A stretch of 64,000 bases of DNA, taken from Paenibacillus antarcticus (GTDB lineage: Bacteria > Bacillota > Bacilli > Paenibacillales > Paenibacillaceae). Shown piece after piece: positions 24,929-34,372 of this stretch (positions are counted from its first letter, which is position 1; the number at the start of each line of letters is the position of its first letter). The stretch covers positions 62,001 through 126,000 of the forward strand of contig NZ_LVJI01000024.1 of assembly GCF_001637225.1 (NCBI RefSeq). The letters are read 5' to 3'. Position numbers and translations under genes: made by a program. The notes under the pieces are model-generated. The model worked only from the letters and a program-made list of their open reading frames with translations, was not told the origin of the DNA and ran no database searches.

Positions 24929-26263
24929 TTGGAGAATAGAGATGAGACAGTTACCAAACATGAATTTTTGCTCCAATATATAGAAGGACTAAAGGTAGGA
25001 ACGAAGATATCGGTTCGTAAGCTAGCGAAGGAAATGGGGGTTAGCGAGGGAACGGCCTATCGTGCAGTTAAGGAAGCTGAGAATTTAGGAATTGTCATCA
25101 CGAAGGAACGAATGGGTACAATTCGAATAGAGAAGAAACCACGTAATATATCAGATCAGTTAACGTTCTCTGATGTCGTAGATATCGTGGAAGGTCATGT
25201 ATTGGGTGGGGCTGAAGGGCTTCAAAAGAATCTTCATAAGTATGTGATTGGTGCGATGAAGATTGATGCCATGGCGAGGTATATTGATGCTGGGAGTTTA
25301 CTCATTGTGGGTAATCGGGATGATGCTCATTCTCTGGCGCTTGAACATGGTGCGGGTGTACTGATTACGGGTGGATTTGGTATCAGCCGTGATGTCAAGA
25401 ATTTAGCGGATGAACTCAACCTACCTATCTTTTCTTCACGTCATGATACATTTACAGTTGCTTCGATGATCAATCGGGCCATCTTTGATCGATTAATTAA
25501 GAAGAAGATCATGATTGTTGAAGATATTGTCGCAACGAAACCAAAGCTTTACGCTCTCAAGATAACGAGTACTGCACAGGAATGTAGAGAACTTGCGGCG
25601 CAATCTGGAGAACCGAGGTATGCTGTCACGGATGAATGGAATCGCGTAATAGGTATTGTTAATATAAAAGACACGGTGTGTTTATCTGACGATCAGAGTA
25701 TCGAGAAAGTGCTTATCCGTAATCCGATAACAACGAGTTTACAGACATCCCTTGCATCTGCTGCACAACACATGATGTGGGAGGGAATCGATTTCTTACC
25801 TATTGTGGATCGTAATCGCAAACTTATCGCTACGGTTAATCGTAAAGAAGTACTACAAGCCATGAGAGATGCACAGCACCAGCCACAGCTTGGAGAGACG
25901 TTCGATCATTTGATATGGAATGGAATTGCTGAGGAACGCGACCAAGAAGGTCGGTTATTTTTCCATGGATTTATTACCCCTCAAATGGCGACTGATTTGG
26001 GTACAATTTCTGAGGGAGTGTTAGCCACAGTGATGACGCAAGCTGCTTTTAAATCTACGAAAGATATTTCGGGAAATGATTATGTGTTGGATAACATGTC
26101 TACCTACTTCTTACGACCTGTCCAGATTGAAGACCAGATCGTGATTATGCCAAAGCTGCTAGAAATGAGTCGCAGAACTTGTAAAATAGAGATTGAAATG
26201 ACTCACGAGGACACACTAGTCTCCAAAGCGGTTATGACCTTACAGTCTATTGAACATGGGTAA
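24929..26263 (+). CDS. ytoI: YtoI-like DRTGG/CBS/hotdog regulatory protein
   Basis: A 444-aa protein in four parts. It has an N-terminal helix-turn-helix (about 20-60, KLAKEMGVSEGTAYRAVKEA), a DRTGG domain (about 70-185, GNRDDAHSLALEHGAGVLIT), a pair of CBS domains (about 190-315) and a C-terminal hotdog thioesterase-like domain (about 325-444). This order is that of B. subtilis YtoI. CBS domains usually bind adenine nucleotides, so it may be a nucleotide-responsive regulator; no target is known. It starts with TTG behind TATGGGGGTGT. It is convergent with ytpI, as in B. subtilis. Confidence 0.88.
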   Translation: MENRDETVTKHEFLLQYIEGLKVGTKISVRKLAKEMGVSEGTAYRAVKEAENLGIVITKERMGTIRIEKKPRNISDQLTFSDVVDIVEGHVLGGAEGLQKNLHKYVIGAMKIDAMARYIDAGSLLIVGNRDDAHSLALEHGAGVLITGGFGISRDVKNLADELNLPIFSSRHDTFTVASMINRAIFDRLIKKKIMIVEDIVATKPKLYALKITSTAQECRELAAQSGEPRYAVTDEWNRVIGIVNIKDTVCLSDDQSIEKVLIRNPITTSLQTSLASAAQHMMWEGIDFLPIVDRNRKLIATVNRKEVLQAMRDAQHQPQLGETFDHLIWNGIAEERDQEGRLFFHGFITPQMATDLGTISEGVLATVMTQAAFKSTKDISGNDYVLDNMSTYFLRPVQIEDQIVIMPKLLEMSRRTCKIEIEMTHEDTLVSKAVMTLQSIEHG

Positions 26264-26281
26264 GGGAATTTATAGTTGTTG

Positions 26282-26608
26282 TTATTTAGTGTTATTCATG
26301 ATGATCTGACTTCTTTGGTAGACATAATATTTCCGATTACGTAGTCCGGCGAACATATTGAACGCACCAAGGACTAGGAATAACGCTTCCACAACGATCG
26401 ATAGTGTAGATCCACGGAAGATGAACATGAAGACAATGGACATTAACATGAGCATGATACCCATTAATATATTCGTAGTAGCGCCATAAAGTCCTCTATC
26501 CGTTGGATTGGAAGAACGGTGTGAACGTATGCTGTAATAAGCAGAGGTAATACAAGTTACAACCAATAGTACAAACAGAATGTATTTAATAACAGTAATC
26601 ATGACCAC
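26282..26608 (-). CDS. ytpI: YtpI-family membrane protein
   Basis: A 108-aa protein with three hydrophobic segments and a basic C-terminal tail, matching the YtpI family in length, topology and place between ytoI and the ytr genes. Function is unknown. GTG at 26608 has AAGGAG 6 nt upstream; an in-frame ATG two codons later is the alternative. The gene for the nanoRNase/pAp phosphatase NrnA (YtqI), which separates ytpI and ytrI in B. subtilis, is absent here. Confidence 0.8.
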   Translation of the reverse strand: MVMITVIKYILFVLLVVTCITSAYYSIRSHRSSNPTDRGLYGATTNILMGIMLMLMSIVFMFIFRGSTLSIVVEALFLVLGAFNMFAGLRNRKYYVYQRSQIIMNNTK

Positions 26609-26663
26609 TCTTCACTCCTTAAGCAAATGACAAATTTGCTTGTATTGTATCATGAATAACTTG

Positions 26664-27152
26664 TTAACGCACAGGAGGATTCTTAATGGATATCCAAATT
26701 TGCAATACACTCTCGGAGACAAGCATCGTTTTGATCTGAATAGCATAGTTTTTCTCTCGTACTGTATATATTTTTCGGTCTAGCAGTGTTCTAGCAATTT
26801 TACTATCCGTATCTATTTCATACACACTTCGACCTCGAAGTACTTCGAGGTCATCACCTACTTGAACGAGAATTTCCTTTACAATGATGGAGTCGAGTGG
26901 TGGATCTTGTTGTTCAGCACGTAGTTTAATCTCTTTAATGACGGTTTGTTGCTTACTATATTTCTTCAATGTTTTGATATCATCTTCGAATTGGTTCTTT
27001 TGGATTTTGAGATCTTGGTTTTCCTGCCATAATTGGTTGTAACTAGCATGAAATATAGCATTATAAACAATGCTGCCTAGAACCATGCCTAGTACAATGA
27101 GAGAAGTGGTCTTTGAGAAGGCGAGGATACGAGTAATTGAAGGAATTCGCAT
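26664..27152 (-). CDS. ytrI: Sporulation membrane protein YtrI
   Basis: A 162-aa protein with one N-terminal membrane segment (about 15-33) followed by a coiled-coil region (about 40-80, QENQDLKIQKNQFEDDIKTL) and a beta-rich C-terminal half. Length, topology and location next to ytrH identify it as YtrI, which B. subtilis needs for efficient sporulation. It begins 2 bp after ytrH with a weak AGGAA, suggesting translational coupling. Confidence 0.85.
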   Translation of the reverse strand: MRIPSITRILAFSKTTSLIVLGMVLGSIVYNAIFHASYNQLWQENQDLKIQKNQFEDDIKTLKKYSKQQTVIKEIKLRAEQQDPPLDSIIVKEILVQVGDDLEVLRGRSVYEIDTDSKIARTLLDRKIYTVREKNYAIQIKTMLVSESVLQIWISIKNPPVR

Positions 27153-27154
27153 GA

Positions 27155-27481
27155 TTATTTCCTACCAGCGCATACCCATTTGACTAATTCACTGCCAGCA
27201 TGTGCACCTAAGAAGGCAAACACGAGAAATAGAATTTGTTTGATCGCGGGTGATAAATTGCCACCAAAGAAGTTACTTTCTATGACACGCATGGGGTCAA
27301 TGGTTCCACCTACAGCTGCTGCGAGCGCCCAAATCTTTATTCTATCTGCGATATCAAGCATCGTTTGTGTAGGTGGCTGTAAGGAAATAACAGCCCCTAT
27401 ACCTCCGACCATCGCACCTCCGAGTACAATGCCGAAGGCGATACAGAAATCCAAAATGGCTTTTGATAAGAAAGTACTCAT
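27155..27481 (-). CDS. ytrH: Sporulation membrane protein YtrH
   Basis: A 109-aa hydrophobic protein with about three membrane segments and the glycine-rich stretch GGAMVGGIGAV. DRIKIWALAAAVGGTIDPMR is typical of YtrH. I start at the ATG at 27481 behind AAGGGGA; the open frame continues 8 codons upstream. It is divergent from dnaE, as in B. subtilis, and its promoter is expected to be sporulation-specific (sigma-E in B. subtilis). Confidence 0.9.
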   Translation of the reverse strand: MSTFLSKAILDFCIAFGIVLGGAMVGGIGAVISLQPPTQTMLDIADRIKIWALAAAVGGTIDPMRVIESNFFGGNLSPAIKQILFLVFAFLGAHAGSELVKWVCAGRK

Positions 27482-27661
27482 GTATTTATCCCCTTTCTTG
27501 AACAATCGTTTCGAAATAACGCTTGTCCGCTTCTTCTATTCATATATCAAATCCGATTCTCCTTGCTATAATCCATTCTATGGGCGTTCCCTAAGGTAAT
27601 ATGATAAAATAAGAGAAAGAACTTTCTAAAAAAAGAACTTGCGGTGAAAGGGAGGGCGGAC

Positions 27662-30600
27662 ATGGCTTCATTTGTGCATCTACATGTTCATAGTGAATTT
27701 AGCCTCCTGGACGGAGCCGCACGTATAACGGATCTCGTGCAACAGGCTGCTGATTTAGGAATGAAGTCGTTGGCTTTAACAGACCATGGGGTTATGTACG
27801 GTGCAGTTCCGTTCTATAAGGCATGTAAAAGTAAAGGTATTAAGCCCATTATTGGCTGTGAAGCTTACTTCACTTCAGGGTCACGTAAGGAGAGAGGCAG
27901 TCGTAAGGATCAGCCGATCTATCATTTAATTCTGCTAGCTAAGAACGAAGTAGGCTACCGAAATCTAATGAAGCTCTGCTCCATTGGACATTTGGAGGGC
28001 TTTCACTATAAACCAAGAATAGATTTAGAATCACTTCGAACGCATAACGAAGGAATTATTTGCCTAAGTGCATGTTTAGGTGGGGAGGTTCCGCAACATT
28101 TATTACATGGTCGATATGAAGAGGCTCGAAAGGCTGCTTTGAGATATCAAGAGATTTTTGGTGATGATTTCTATTTGGAATTACAGGATCATGGGATATC
28201 TGAACAGAAAAGAGTTAATCCCCAGCTGATTCAGCTTAGTGAGGAAACAGGCATTCCATTGGTAGCGACAAACGATGTTCATTATCTTCAGCGTGAGGAT
28301 GCCGAGGTACAAGATGTGCTTATCTGCATCGGAACAGGAAAGACGGTAGATGATGAGCAAAGGCTGCGTATCCCAACAGACCAGTTATATTTCAAAAATG
28401 GGGAGGAAATGGCACGCTTATTTCCTCATGTTGAAGAAGCCATTCTCAACACAGCTGTTATCGCTGATAAGTGTCATCTAGAGCTTGAATTCGATCGTTC
28501 TATACTGCCTCAGTACAGCCCTCTTCCTGTTGGGGTGACTTCTGAGCAGTATTTACACGAATTGTGTTCAAAAGGTCTAATATCCAGGTATGAGAGGACA
28601 GATAGGTGGCACGATACGGAAGCTAGAAGAGAACTAGAAGAAAGGCTTTCCTATGAACTAGGGGTTATTGGGAGTATGGGTTTTGCTGACTATTTCCTTA
28701 TCGTGTGGGACTTTATTGCTTACTCTCATAGACAAGGCATTGCAGTTGGACCTGGGCGTGGATCTTCTGCAGGAAGTATCGTGGCGTACGTGTTACAGAT
28801 TACGAATGTGGACCCAATGAAGTATCATTTGCTCTTTGAGCGATTCTTAAATCCTGAACGAATAACCATGCCTGATATAGATATCGACTTCAGTGATGAA
28901 CGTCGGGATGAAGTCATTGAATATGTGGTAGATAAGTATGGTCGTGAGCATGTTGCACAGATCATTACGTTTGGAACGATGGCTGCTAGAGCTGCCGTGA
29001 GGGATGTAGGTAGAGCATTAAATGTTCCCTTTGGTGATGTTGATAAGGCCGCTAAACTTATTCCTAACCAACTAGGGATTCATATAGATCGAGCTATGGA
29101 AGTCAGCGAAGAACTGAAGAAATTGTATGATGCTGGCGGTAAGATACGAGAAATGTTGGATATGGCAATGAAAGTCGAAGGCATGCCACGACATTCGTCA
29201 ACGCATGCTGCCGGTGTCGTCATTTCTCGCGATTCCCTGACTGATGTTGTACCTTTGCAGGAGGGTAGTGAGAAGACAGCGCTCACACAGTATTCAATGG
29301 AACATCTGGAAAGCATCGGCCTGTTAAAGATGGACTTTCTTGGACTTAGAACGCTCTCCATCATAGAGCGTACAATGAAATGGATAGGGGAAATGACGGG
29401 GAATATACCTGATTTCGATCAAATACCAGATCATGATACAAAGACTTACGACATGCTTGGGCACGGGGATACAACGGGTGTGTTCCAAATGGAATCAGCT
29501 GGCGTCAGACGTGTATTGAAGGATTTGAAACCCTCAGTGTTTGAAGATATTATCTCTGTTCTTGCGCTTTATCGTCCGGGCCCGATGGAGTTCATCCCTA
29601 AATTCATTCAAGCGAAGCATGGTTTGTTAGAAGTGGAATATCCCCATGAAGATTTGGAATCCATTCTAAAAGATACGTACGGTATTATTGTATACCAAGA
29701 GCAGATTATGAAGATTGCATCGACAATGGCTGGATTTTCCTTAGGTGAGTCAGACTTGTTACGACGTGCAGTTTCTAAGAAAAAGCGGGAAGTGCTGGAC
29801 CGCGAAAGAAGTCATTTCGTGGAAGGAAGCTCGAAACAAGGATATACAGAACAAGAAGCTAATAAGGTCTATGATATGATCGTGCGTTTCGCAGATTATG
29901 GGTTTCCACGAGCACATGCGACAGCATATGGTGTACTTGCGTTCCAAACCGCATATCTAAAAGCACATTACCCTGTACAATTTATGGCATCCATGTTGAC
30001 AGCCGTCATGGGTAATCATCGGAAGGTAGCAGAATACGTGCTAGAGTGCCGTCGGATGAATATAGGTGTATTATCACCTGATGTAAATGAAAGCGGTGTG
30101 CTGTTTACGCCTGTACCGACAGTGGCACATGAGGATATTTCTGAAGAGCAAGTAGGTTATGGCCATATCCGATTCGGATTAGGTGCGGTAAAGAATGTAG
30201 GTACTCAAGCTGTTGAGAATATGATGATAATTAGACAAGACAAGCCATTTGAGAGTCTTCTTGATTTCTGTAGACGTATCGACCTTAGAGTATGTAACAA
30301 AAGAGTTATTGAATCACTTATTCAAGCGGGTGCCTTTGATTCGCTACCTGGGCATCGAGCTCAATTGCTAGCGATGTTAGATGAGACGGTTGAAGCTGCA
30401 TTAAAGTGGCGTAAGGATCGTGATGATTTACAAATTCAAATGTTTGATTTCGTAGAAAGTGCGAATTGGGACATTGCTTATCCAGACATATCACCCTATA
30501 CGATAGGTCAGCAATTAGAATTAGAACGAGAACTACTCGGATTGTATCTTTCGGGGCATCCGCTTGACGATTATGAGGATCTGCTAGATCAGACATCAGG

Positions 30601-31330
30601 CGTTGATCGGTTAATGGATCTCGGTGAACTACCAGATGACACCCTCTCCGTTGTTGTAGGTATGGTTGTTTCAATCAAAACGATCATGACTAAGCAAGGG
30701 AAGGCTATGGCATTCATGGAGTGTGAGGATCAAATAGAGCGCTGTGAGGTTGTCTTATTCCCTGAGGTTTGGAAACGTAGCTCTTCCTATATTGAGAAAG
30801 GGGCATTACTTGCCTTGAGAGCGAAAGTACAACAACAGGATGAAGGATTTAAGCTACTCGCAGAGGAAGTTGTACCTTTAGATAATACGGGGCTGGAACA
30901 GTTGGTTAAGCGTAAGAATAATGCTCGAACAAGCATCGAGAAACCTATAGGACGAAAGGCGTCGCCGGTTAAGAGTCTAAGATCACCGTCTACAGTAGCG
31001 AAGGCGGATATCGTGCACCAATCGGGTGCTCCACATTCAGATAATTCATTAGAAGTTCATAAGGACAGTTCGATTGAGAAAGACCGCTTGAAGCGTGCGA
31101 ATGAGCAGCGTGTGTTCGTGAAGATTAGTACGCATGCCGAGAATGCTCAGTTATTGATCCGCTTAAAGGAATTGCTCCAAAAACATCCGGGATCGGTAGC
31201 CACCGTACTTTTTTATGAGCAAAGTCAGAAATTGCTCGCATTAAGCGACCATTATCGAATTAAGCCCTCACCAGGGCTGTTTGAAGAAATGGAACAAATG
31301 TTGGGTTCAGGAACAGTCCGTATTAAATAA
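27662..31330 (+). CDS. dnaE: DNA polymerase III alpha subunit DnaE
   Basis: The replicative C-family polymerase DnaE1, 1222 aa. An N-terminal PHP domain (HLHVHSEFSLLDGAARI) is followed by the palm, with catalytic aspartates in PDIDIDFSD (Asp405, Asp407, Asp409) after GPGRGSSAGS. Helix-hairpin-helix and OB-fold regions follow (VVGMVVSIKTIMTKQGKAMA). It is longer than B. subtilis DnaE; part of the extra length is a low-complexity linker of about 60 residues after about 1080, rich in Ser/Lys, before a final folded segment. I start at the ATG at 27662 behind AGGGAGGG; a GTG at 27644 precedes that site. Confidence 0.96.
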   Translation: MASFVHLHVHSEFSLLDGAARITDLVQQAADLGMKSLALTDHGVMYGAVPFYKACKSKGIKPIIGCEAYFTSGSRKERGSRKDQPIYHLILLAKNEVGYRNLMKLCSIGHLEGFHYKPRIDLESLRTHNEGIICLSACLGGEVPQHLLHGRYEEARKAALRYQEIFGDDFYLELQDHGISEQKRVNPQLIQLSEETGIPLVATNDVHYLQREDAEVQDVLICIGTGKTVDDEQRLRIPTDQLYFKNGEEMARLFPHVEEAILNTAVIADKCHLELEFDRSILPQYSPLPVGVTSEQYLHELCSKGLISRYERTDRWHDTEARRELEERLSYELGVIGSMGFADYFLIVWDFIAYSHRQGIAVGPGRGSSAGSIVAYVLQITNVDPMKYHLLFERFLNPERITMPDIDIDFSDERRDEVIEYVVDKYGREHVAQIITFGTMAARAAVRDVGRALNVPFGDVDKAAKLIPNQLGIHIDRAMEVSEELKKLYDAGGKIREMLDMAMKVEGMPRHSSTHAAGVVISRDSLTDVVPLQEGSEKTALTQYSMEHLESIGLLKMDFLGLRTLSIIERTMKWIGEMTGNIPDFDQIPDHDTKTYDMLGHGDTTGVFQMESAGVRRVLKDLKPSVFEDIISVLALYRPGPMEFIPKFIQAKHGLLEVEYPHEDLESILKDTYGIIVYQEQIMKIASTMAGFSLGESDLLRRAVSKKKREVLDRERSHFVEGSSKQGYTEQEANKVYDMIVRFADYGFPRAHATAYGVLAFQTAYLKAHYPVQFMASMLTAVMGNHRKVAEYVLECRRMNIGVLSPDVNESGVLFTPVPTVAHEDISEEQVGYGHIRFGLGAVKNVGTQAVENMMIIRQDKPFESLLDFCRRIDLRVCNKRVIESLIQAGAFDSLPGHRAQLLAMLDETVEAALKWRKDRDDLQIQMFDFVESANWDIAYPDISPYTIGQQLELERELLGLYLSGHPLDDYEDLLDQTSGVDRLMDLGELPDDTLSVVVGMVVSIKTIMTKQGKAMAFMECEDQIERCEVVLFPEVWKRSSSYIEKGALLALRAKVQQQDEGFKLLAEEVVPLDNTGLEQLVKRKNNARTSIEKPIGRKASPVKSLRSPSTVAKADIVHQSGAPHSDNSLEVHKDSSIEKDRLKRANEQRVFVKISTHAENAQLLIRLKELLQKHPGSVATVLFYEQSQKLLALSDHYRIKPSPGLFEEMEQMLGSGTVRIK

Positions 31331-31497
31331 ACTTAATAGGCTCCTAAATATATGAATCGTATTGTATTTAATTGTAAATGACGAACTTTTCGAATACCTC
31401 CTGCATACACTTAGGAACATCTAAGAATTCAACCTTAGCAAACAAAGACAAAATGTGATTGCTTCGGTTAGTTAACAGGTATGCGGGAGGAATAATG

Positions 31498-32004
31498 ATG
31501 TCATTTGAAATTGTGAGTTCTATACTTAAGCGTCGAGGGGTTTGTATTGAAGATATTGCAGAAATTGTCTATGAATTGCAATTACCCTACCATCCTCAAT
31601 TAACGATGGAAGAATGCGTGAATAGTGTTACGGCTGTGTTGAATAAGAGAGAAGTTCAATATGCATTGTATACAGGTATCGCTCTCGATGAGTTGGCAGA
31701 ACAGAAATTACTTCCTCAGCCTTTGCAATCCATTATGGAAGCTGATGAACCTCTATATGGTGTAGATGAGACAATGGCACTTGGAATAACAAGTGTATAT
31801 GGCATGATTGGATTGACGAGTTTTGGATACCTCGACAAAGAGAAAAAAGGAATTATAGAGAAGTTAAATAACAATAAAAGTGCTATTCATGTATTTCTAG
31901 ATGACTTAGTTGCAGGTTTAGCTGCTGCTGCCTCAGCAAGAATCGCCCACCGGTACGAGGGAGCTAAGAACTATTCCATTCCATCGGATATAGAACGTTC
32001 GTAA
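31498..32004 (+). CDS. PgpA/YutG-like phosphatidylglycerophosphatase A
   Basis: A 168-aa protein of the phosphatidylglycerophosphatase A family. The conserved stretches GITSVYGMIGLTSFGYLDK and DDLVAGLAAAASARI carry the usual Asp pair. It lacks the several membrane segments of E. coli PgpA and matches the shorter, more soluble Bacillus YutG form. It would dephosphorylate PGP in phosphatidylglycerol synthesis or act on a related substrate. I start at the second of two consecutive ATGs (31498) because GGGAGG lies 7 nt upstream. Confidence 0.82.
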   Translation: MSFEIVSSILKRRGVCIEDIAEIVYELQLPYHPQLTMEECVNSVTAVLNKREVQYALYTGIALDELAEQKLLPQPLQSIMEADEPLYGVDETMALGITSVYGMIGLTSFGYLDKEKKGIIEKLNNNKSAIHVFLDDLVAGLAAAASARIAHRYEGAKNYSIPSDIERS

Positions 32005-32026
32005 CCATTTAAATCCAATACTATTG

Positions 32027-32056
32027 TTGCGATTAAAAAGATAGTTATGGTATCAT
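32027..32056 (+). promoter_or_regulatory. Candidate sigma-A promoter before the small gene and accDA
   Basis: TTGCGA (32027-32032) and TATCAT (32051-32056) are separated by 18 bp, about 50 bp before the GTG of the next gene. The match is moderate. Confidence 0.4.
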
Positions 32057-32105
32057 GGGTTCATTATATGAGCTCAGAACTTGAGAGTAGGGGGCTTTTT
32101 CGAAA

Positions 32106-32294
32106 GTGTGGACGGTTATATATATCGCACCTACCGCCAAGGTTGCGGAAATGATTCAGACCAAATTAACAGAAGAAGGTTTTTTGGTTCGAAGCCGTCC
32201 TGTAAATTTGTCCAAGCAACAGTATGAAATACAGGTTCCTTCTGGGGAACTAGAAGAAGTTCAGGAAGTACTTAATACTATTTTACATCCTTAA
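32106..32294 (+). CDS. Small conserved-looking protein upstream of accDA
   Basis: A 62-aa alpha/beta protein (VIYIAPTAKVAEMIQTKLTE, then EIQVPSGELEEVQEVLNTIL). The pattern beta-helix-beta-beta-helix suggests a small ferredoxin-like domain of the DUF2007 sort; I cannot name it with certainty. It starts with GTG behind TAGGGGGC and lies 83 bp ahead of accD, possibly in the same transcript. Confidence 0.65.
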   Translation: MWTVIYIAPTAKVAEMIQTKLTEEGFLVRSRPVNLSKQQYEIQVPSGELEEVQEVLNTILHP

Positions 32295-32377
32295 CTTTTA
32301 ATATAATTGGTAGATGGTGTATAATAAAAGTTTGTGGATAGATCGTCCAACAAATTAACGGCTGAAGAGGTGTAGGT

Positions 32378-33268
32378 GTGTTTAAAGACTTATTTCAGAA
32401 GAAAAGAAAATACGCGACCATTCCTTCAGATCGTACGGGACGGGACAACAATCCAGAAGGCGATCGCCCGAGACGGGAAGTTCCGGAAGGACTAATGAAC
32501 AAATGTGCCAAGTGTGGCACAATTCAGTACAGTAAGGAACTGGAGAAGAACCTGAAGGTTTGTACATCTTGTGGATATCATATACGTCTGAATGCTATGG
32601 AACGAATCCAGATGACTTTGGATGAAGAAGGATTTGAAGAATTCGATAGCGACATGATATCGATTGATCCTTTGCAGTTCCCCGGTTATGCTACTAAGCT
32701 AGAAGAGCAAGCGATGAAATCAGGTTTAAAAGAAGCGGTTATCACTGGACAAGGTACGCTTTGTGGAAATCCGGTTATCGTAGCTGTAATGAGTTTTAAT
32801 TTCTTCAGTGGGAGTATGGGATCTGTCGTTGGGGAGAAAATAACCCGAGCGATTGAAATCGCTATGCAACGGAAATTACCTCTCATTATCTTTTCTACCT
32901 CAGGTGGTGCGAGAATGCAGGAGAGTATTCTTAGTCTTATGCAGATGGCTAAGACAAGTGCGGCTCTTGCACGGTTTAACGAACAGGGAGGGTTATATAT
33001 TTCTGTCATTACAGATCCAACCATGGGTGGCGTTTCCGCAAGTTTTGCGACGCTTGGAGATATAAATATTGCAGAACCTGGAGCTGTATTTGGATTCGCC
33101 GGTCGAATTGTTATTGAACAGACAATTCGTCAGAAATTACCGGATGATTTTCAAACGGCTGAATATAATATGGCACATGGACAATTGGACCTAGTGACTC
33201 ACCGTAAAGAAATGCGCGGAATGCTTGCTAAGCTCATAGAATTTCATACACTAAAGGGGGAATTTTAA
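32378..33268 (+). CDS. accD: Acetyl-CoA carboxylase carboxyltransferase subunit beta
   Basis: A 296-aa subunit of the carboxyltransferase that makes malonyl-CoA for fatty acid synthesis. The N-terminal zinc ribbon has Cys43, Cys46, Cys62 and Cys65. The crotonase-fold core shows [20 protein letters not shown] and [16 protein letters not shown]. It starts with GTG behind GAAGAGG. Its TAA touches the ATG of accA, so the two subunits are translationally coupled. Confidence 0.97.
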   Translation: MFKDLFQKKRKYATIPSDRTGRDNNPEGDRPRREVPEGLMNKCAKCGTIQYSKELEKNLKVCTSCGYHIRLNAMERIQMTLDEEGFEEFDSDMISIDPLQFPGYATKLEEQAMKSGLKEAVITGQGTLCGNPVIVAVMSFNFFSGSMGSVVGEKITRAIEIAMQRKLPLIIFSTSGGARMQESILSLMQMAKTSAALARFNEQGGLYISVITDPTMGGVSASFATLGDINIAEPGAVFGFAGRIVIEQTIRQKLPDDFQTAEYNMAHGQLDLVTHRKEMRGMLAKLIEFHTLKGEF

Positions 33269-34267
33269 ATGGCAGCAGATTTGCCTTTTGAATTACCTCT
33301 TATAGAGATGCGCAAAAAAATCGATGAATTGAAAGTGTTTGGGCTAGAAAAGGGTATCGATTTTACCGATGAAATTTCTAGACTTGAGGAACGTTATACC
33401 AAGTTGGAAGAAGAAATATATTCTAATATATCAGCTCCTCAAAAAATGCATCTTGCAAGACATCAACAGCGTCCAACCTCCCTGGATTTAATTCAACTTA
33501 TTTTCACTGATTTTGTTGAACTTCATGGTGATCGATTGTTTGGTGATGATCTCGCCGTTGTAGGCGGAATAGCGACCTTAAATGGTGTGCCAGTGACGGT
33601 TATAGGACAGCAACGAGGCAAGGACACCAAAGATAATATTGCACGTTTTTTTGGGAGCTCCCACCCGGAAGGATTTAGAAAATCACTCAGACTCATGAAA
33701 CAAGCGGACAAGTTTAAGCGCCCTATTATTACCTTTATTGATACTAAAGGAGCTTATCCTGGTAATACTGCAGAGGAGAGAGGTCAAGCTGAAGCCATTG
33801 CTCGTAATTTACGCGATATGTCCATTCTTGGTGTACCTGTTGTTTGTGTAGTTATCGGTGAGGGCGGAAGCGGCGGAGCATTGGGTTTGGCTGTGGGAAA
33901 TCGAGTTCTTATGTTGGAACACGCCATTTACTCGGCTATTTCTCCAAATGGTGCTGCTTCGATTTTATGGAAAGATGCAACACGGGCTGATCAAGCTGCA
34001 GAAGCTATGAAGATTACTGCTCAAGATTTACTGCAACTTGAAGTCATTGAGGAGATCATCCCTGAGCCGCAAGGTGGAGCTCAACGAGATTATGATTTAA
34101 CAGCAAGTCATATAAAAGACAGTCTCTGCCGACATTTAAAAGAACTATCTGGCATGGATATAAATGAATTAAAAGAAGATCGTTATTTGAAGTTTAGAAA
34201 GATAGGTAAATTTACATTTGAACGATCTTTAGCTACTGACACTCAACTGCCCCCAGATATTGGATAA
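33269..34267 (+). CDS. accA: Acetyl-CoA carboxylase carboxyltransferase subunit alpha
   Basis: The 332-aa partner of AccD. The N-terminal helical region ([16 protein letters not shown]) is followed by the crotonase-fold core with [36 protein letters not shown] and [15 protein letters not shown]. The ATG is directly adjacent to the accD stop and is preceded by AAAGGGGGA. In B. subtilis pfkA follows; here the next gene, 105 bp on, is pyk. Confidence 0.97.
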   Translation: MAADLPFELPLIEMRKKIDELKVFGLEKGIDFTDEISRLEERYTKLEEEIYSNISAPQKMHLARHQQRPTSLDLIQLIFTDFVELHGDRLFGDDLAVVGGIATLNGVPVTVIGQQRGKDTKDNIARFFGSSHPEGFRKSLRLMKQADKFKRPIITFIDTKGAYPGNTAEERGQAEAIARNLRDMSILGVPVVCVVIGEGGSGGALGLAVGNRVLMLEHAIYSAISPNGAASILWKDATRADQAAEAMKITAQDLLQLEVIEEIIPEPQGGAQRDYDLTASHIKDSLCRHLKELSGMDINELKEDRYLKFRKIGKFTFERSLATDTQLPPDIG

Positions 34268-34372
34268 TCATTAAAGTGATAAAGGTCCTATACAAATCCT
34301 TCCTCATGTAGTAGATTTAGTTGTTGAAAAGATATGTTGTAGAGAGATCTTTATAAAACGGAGGAAAACATA

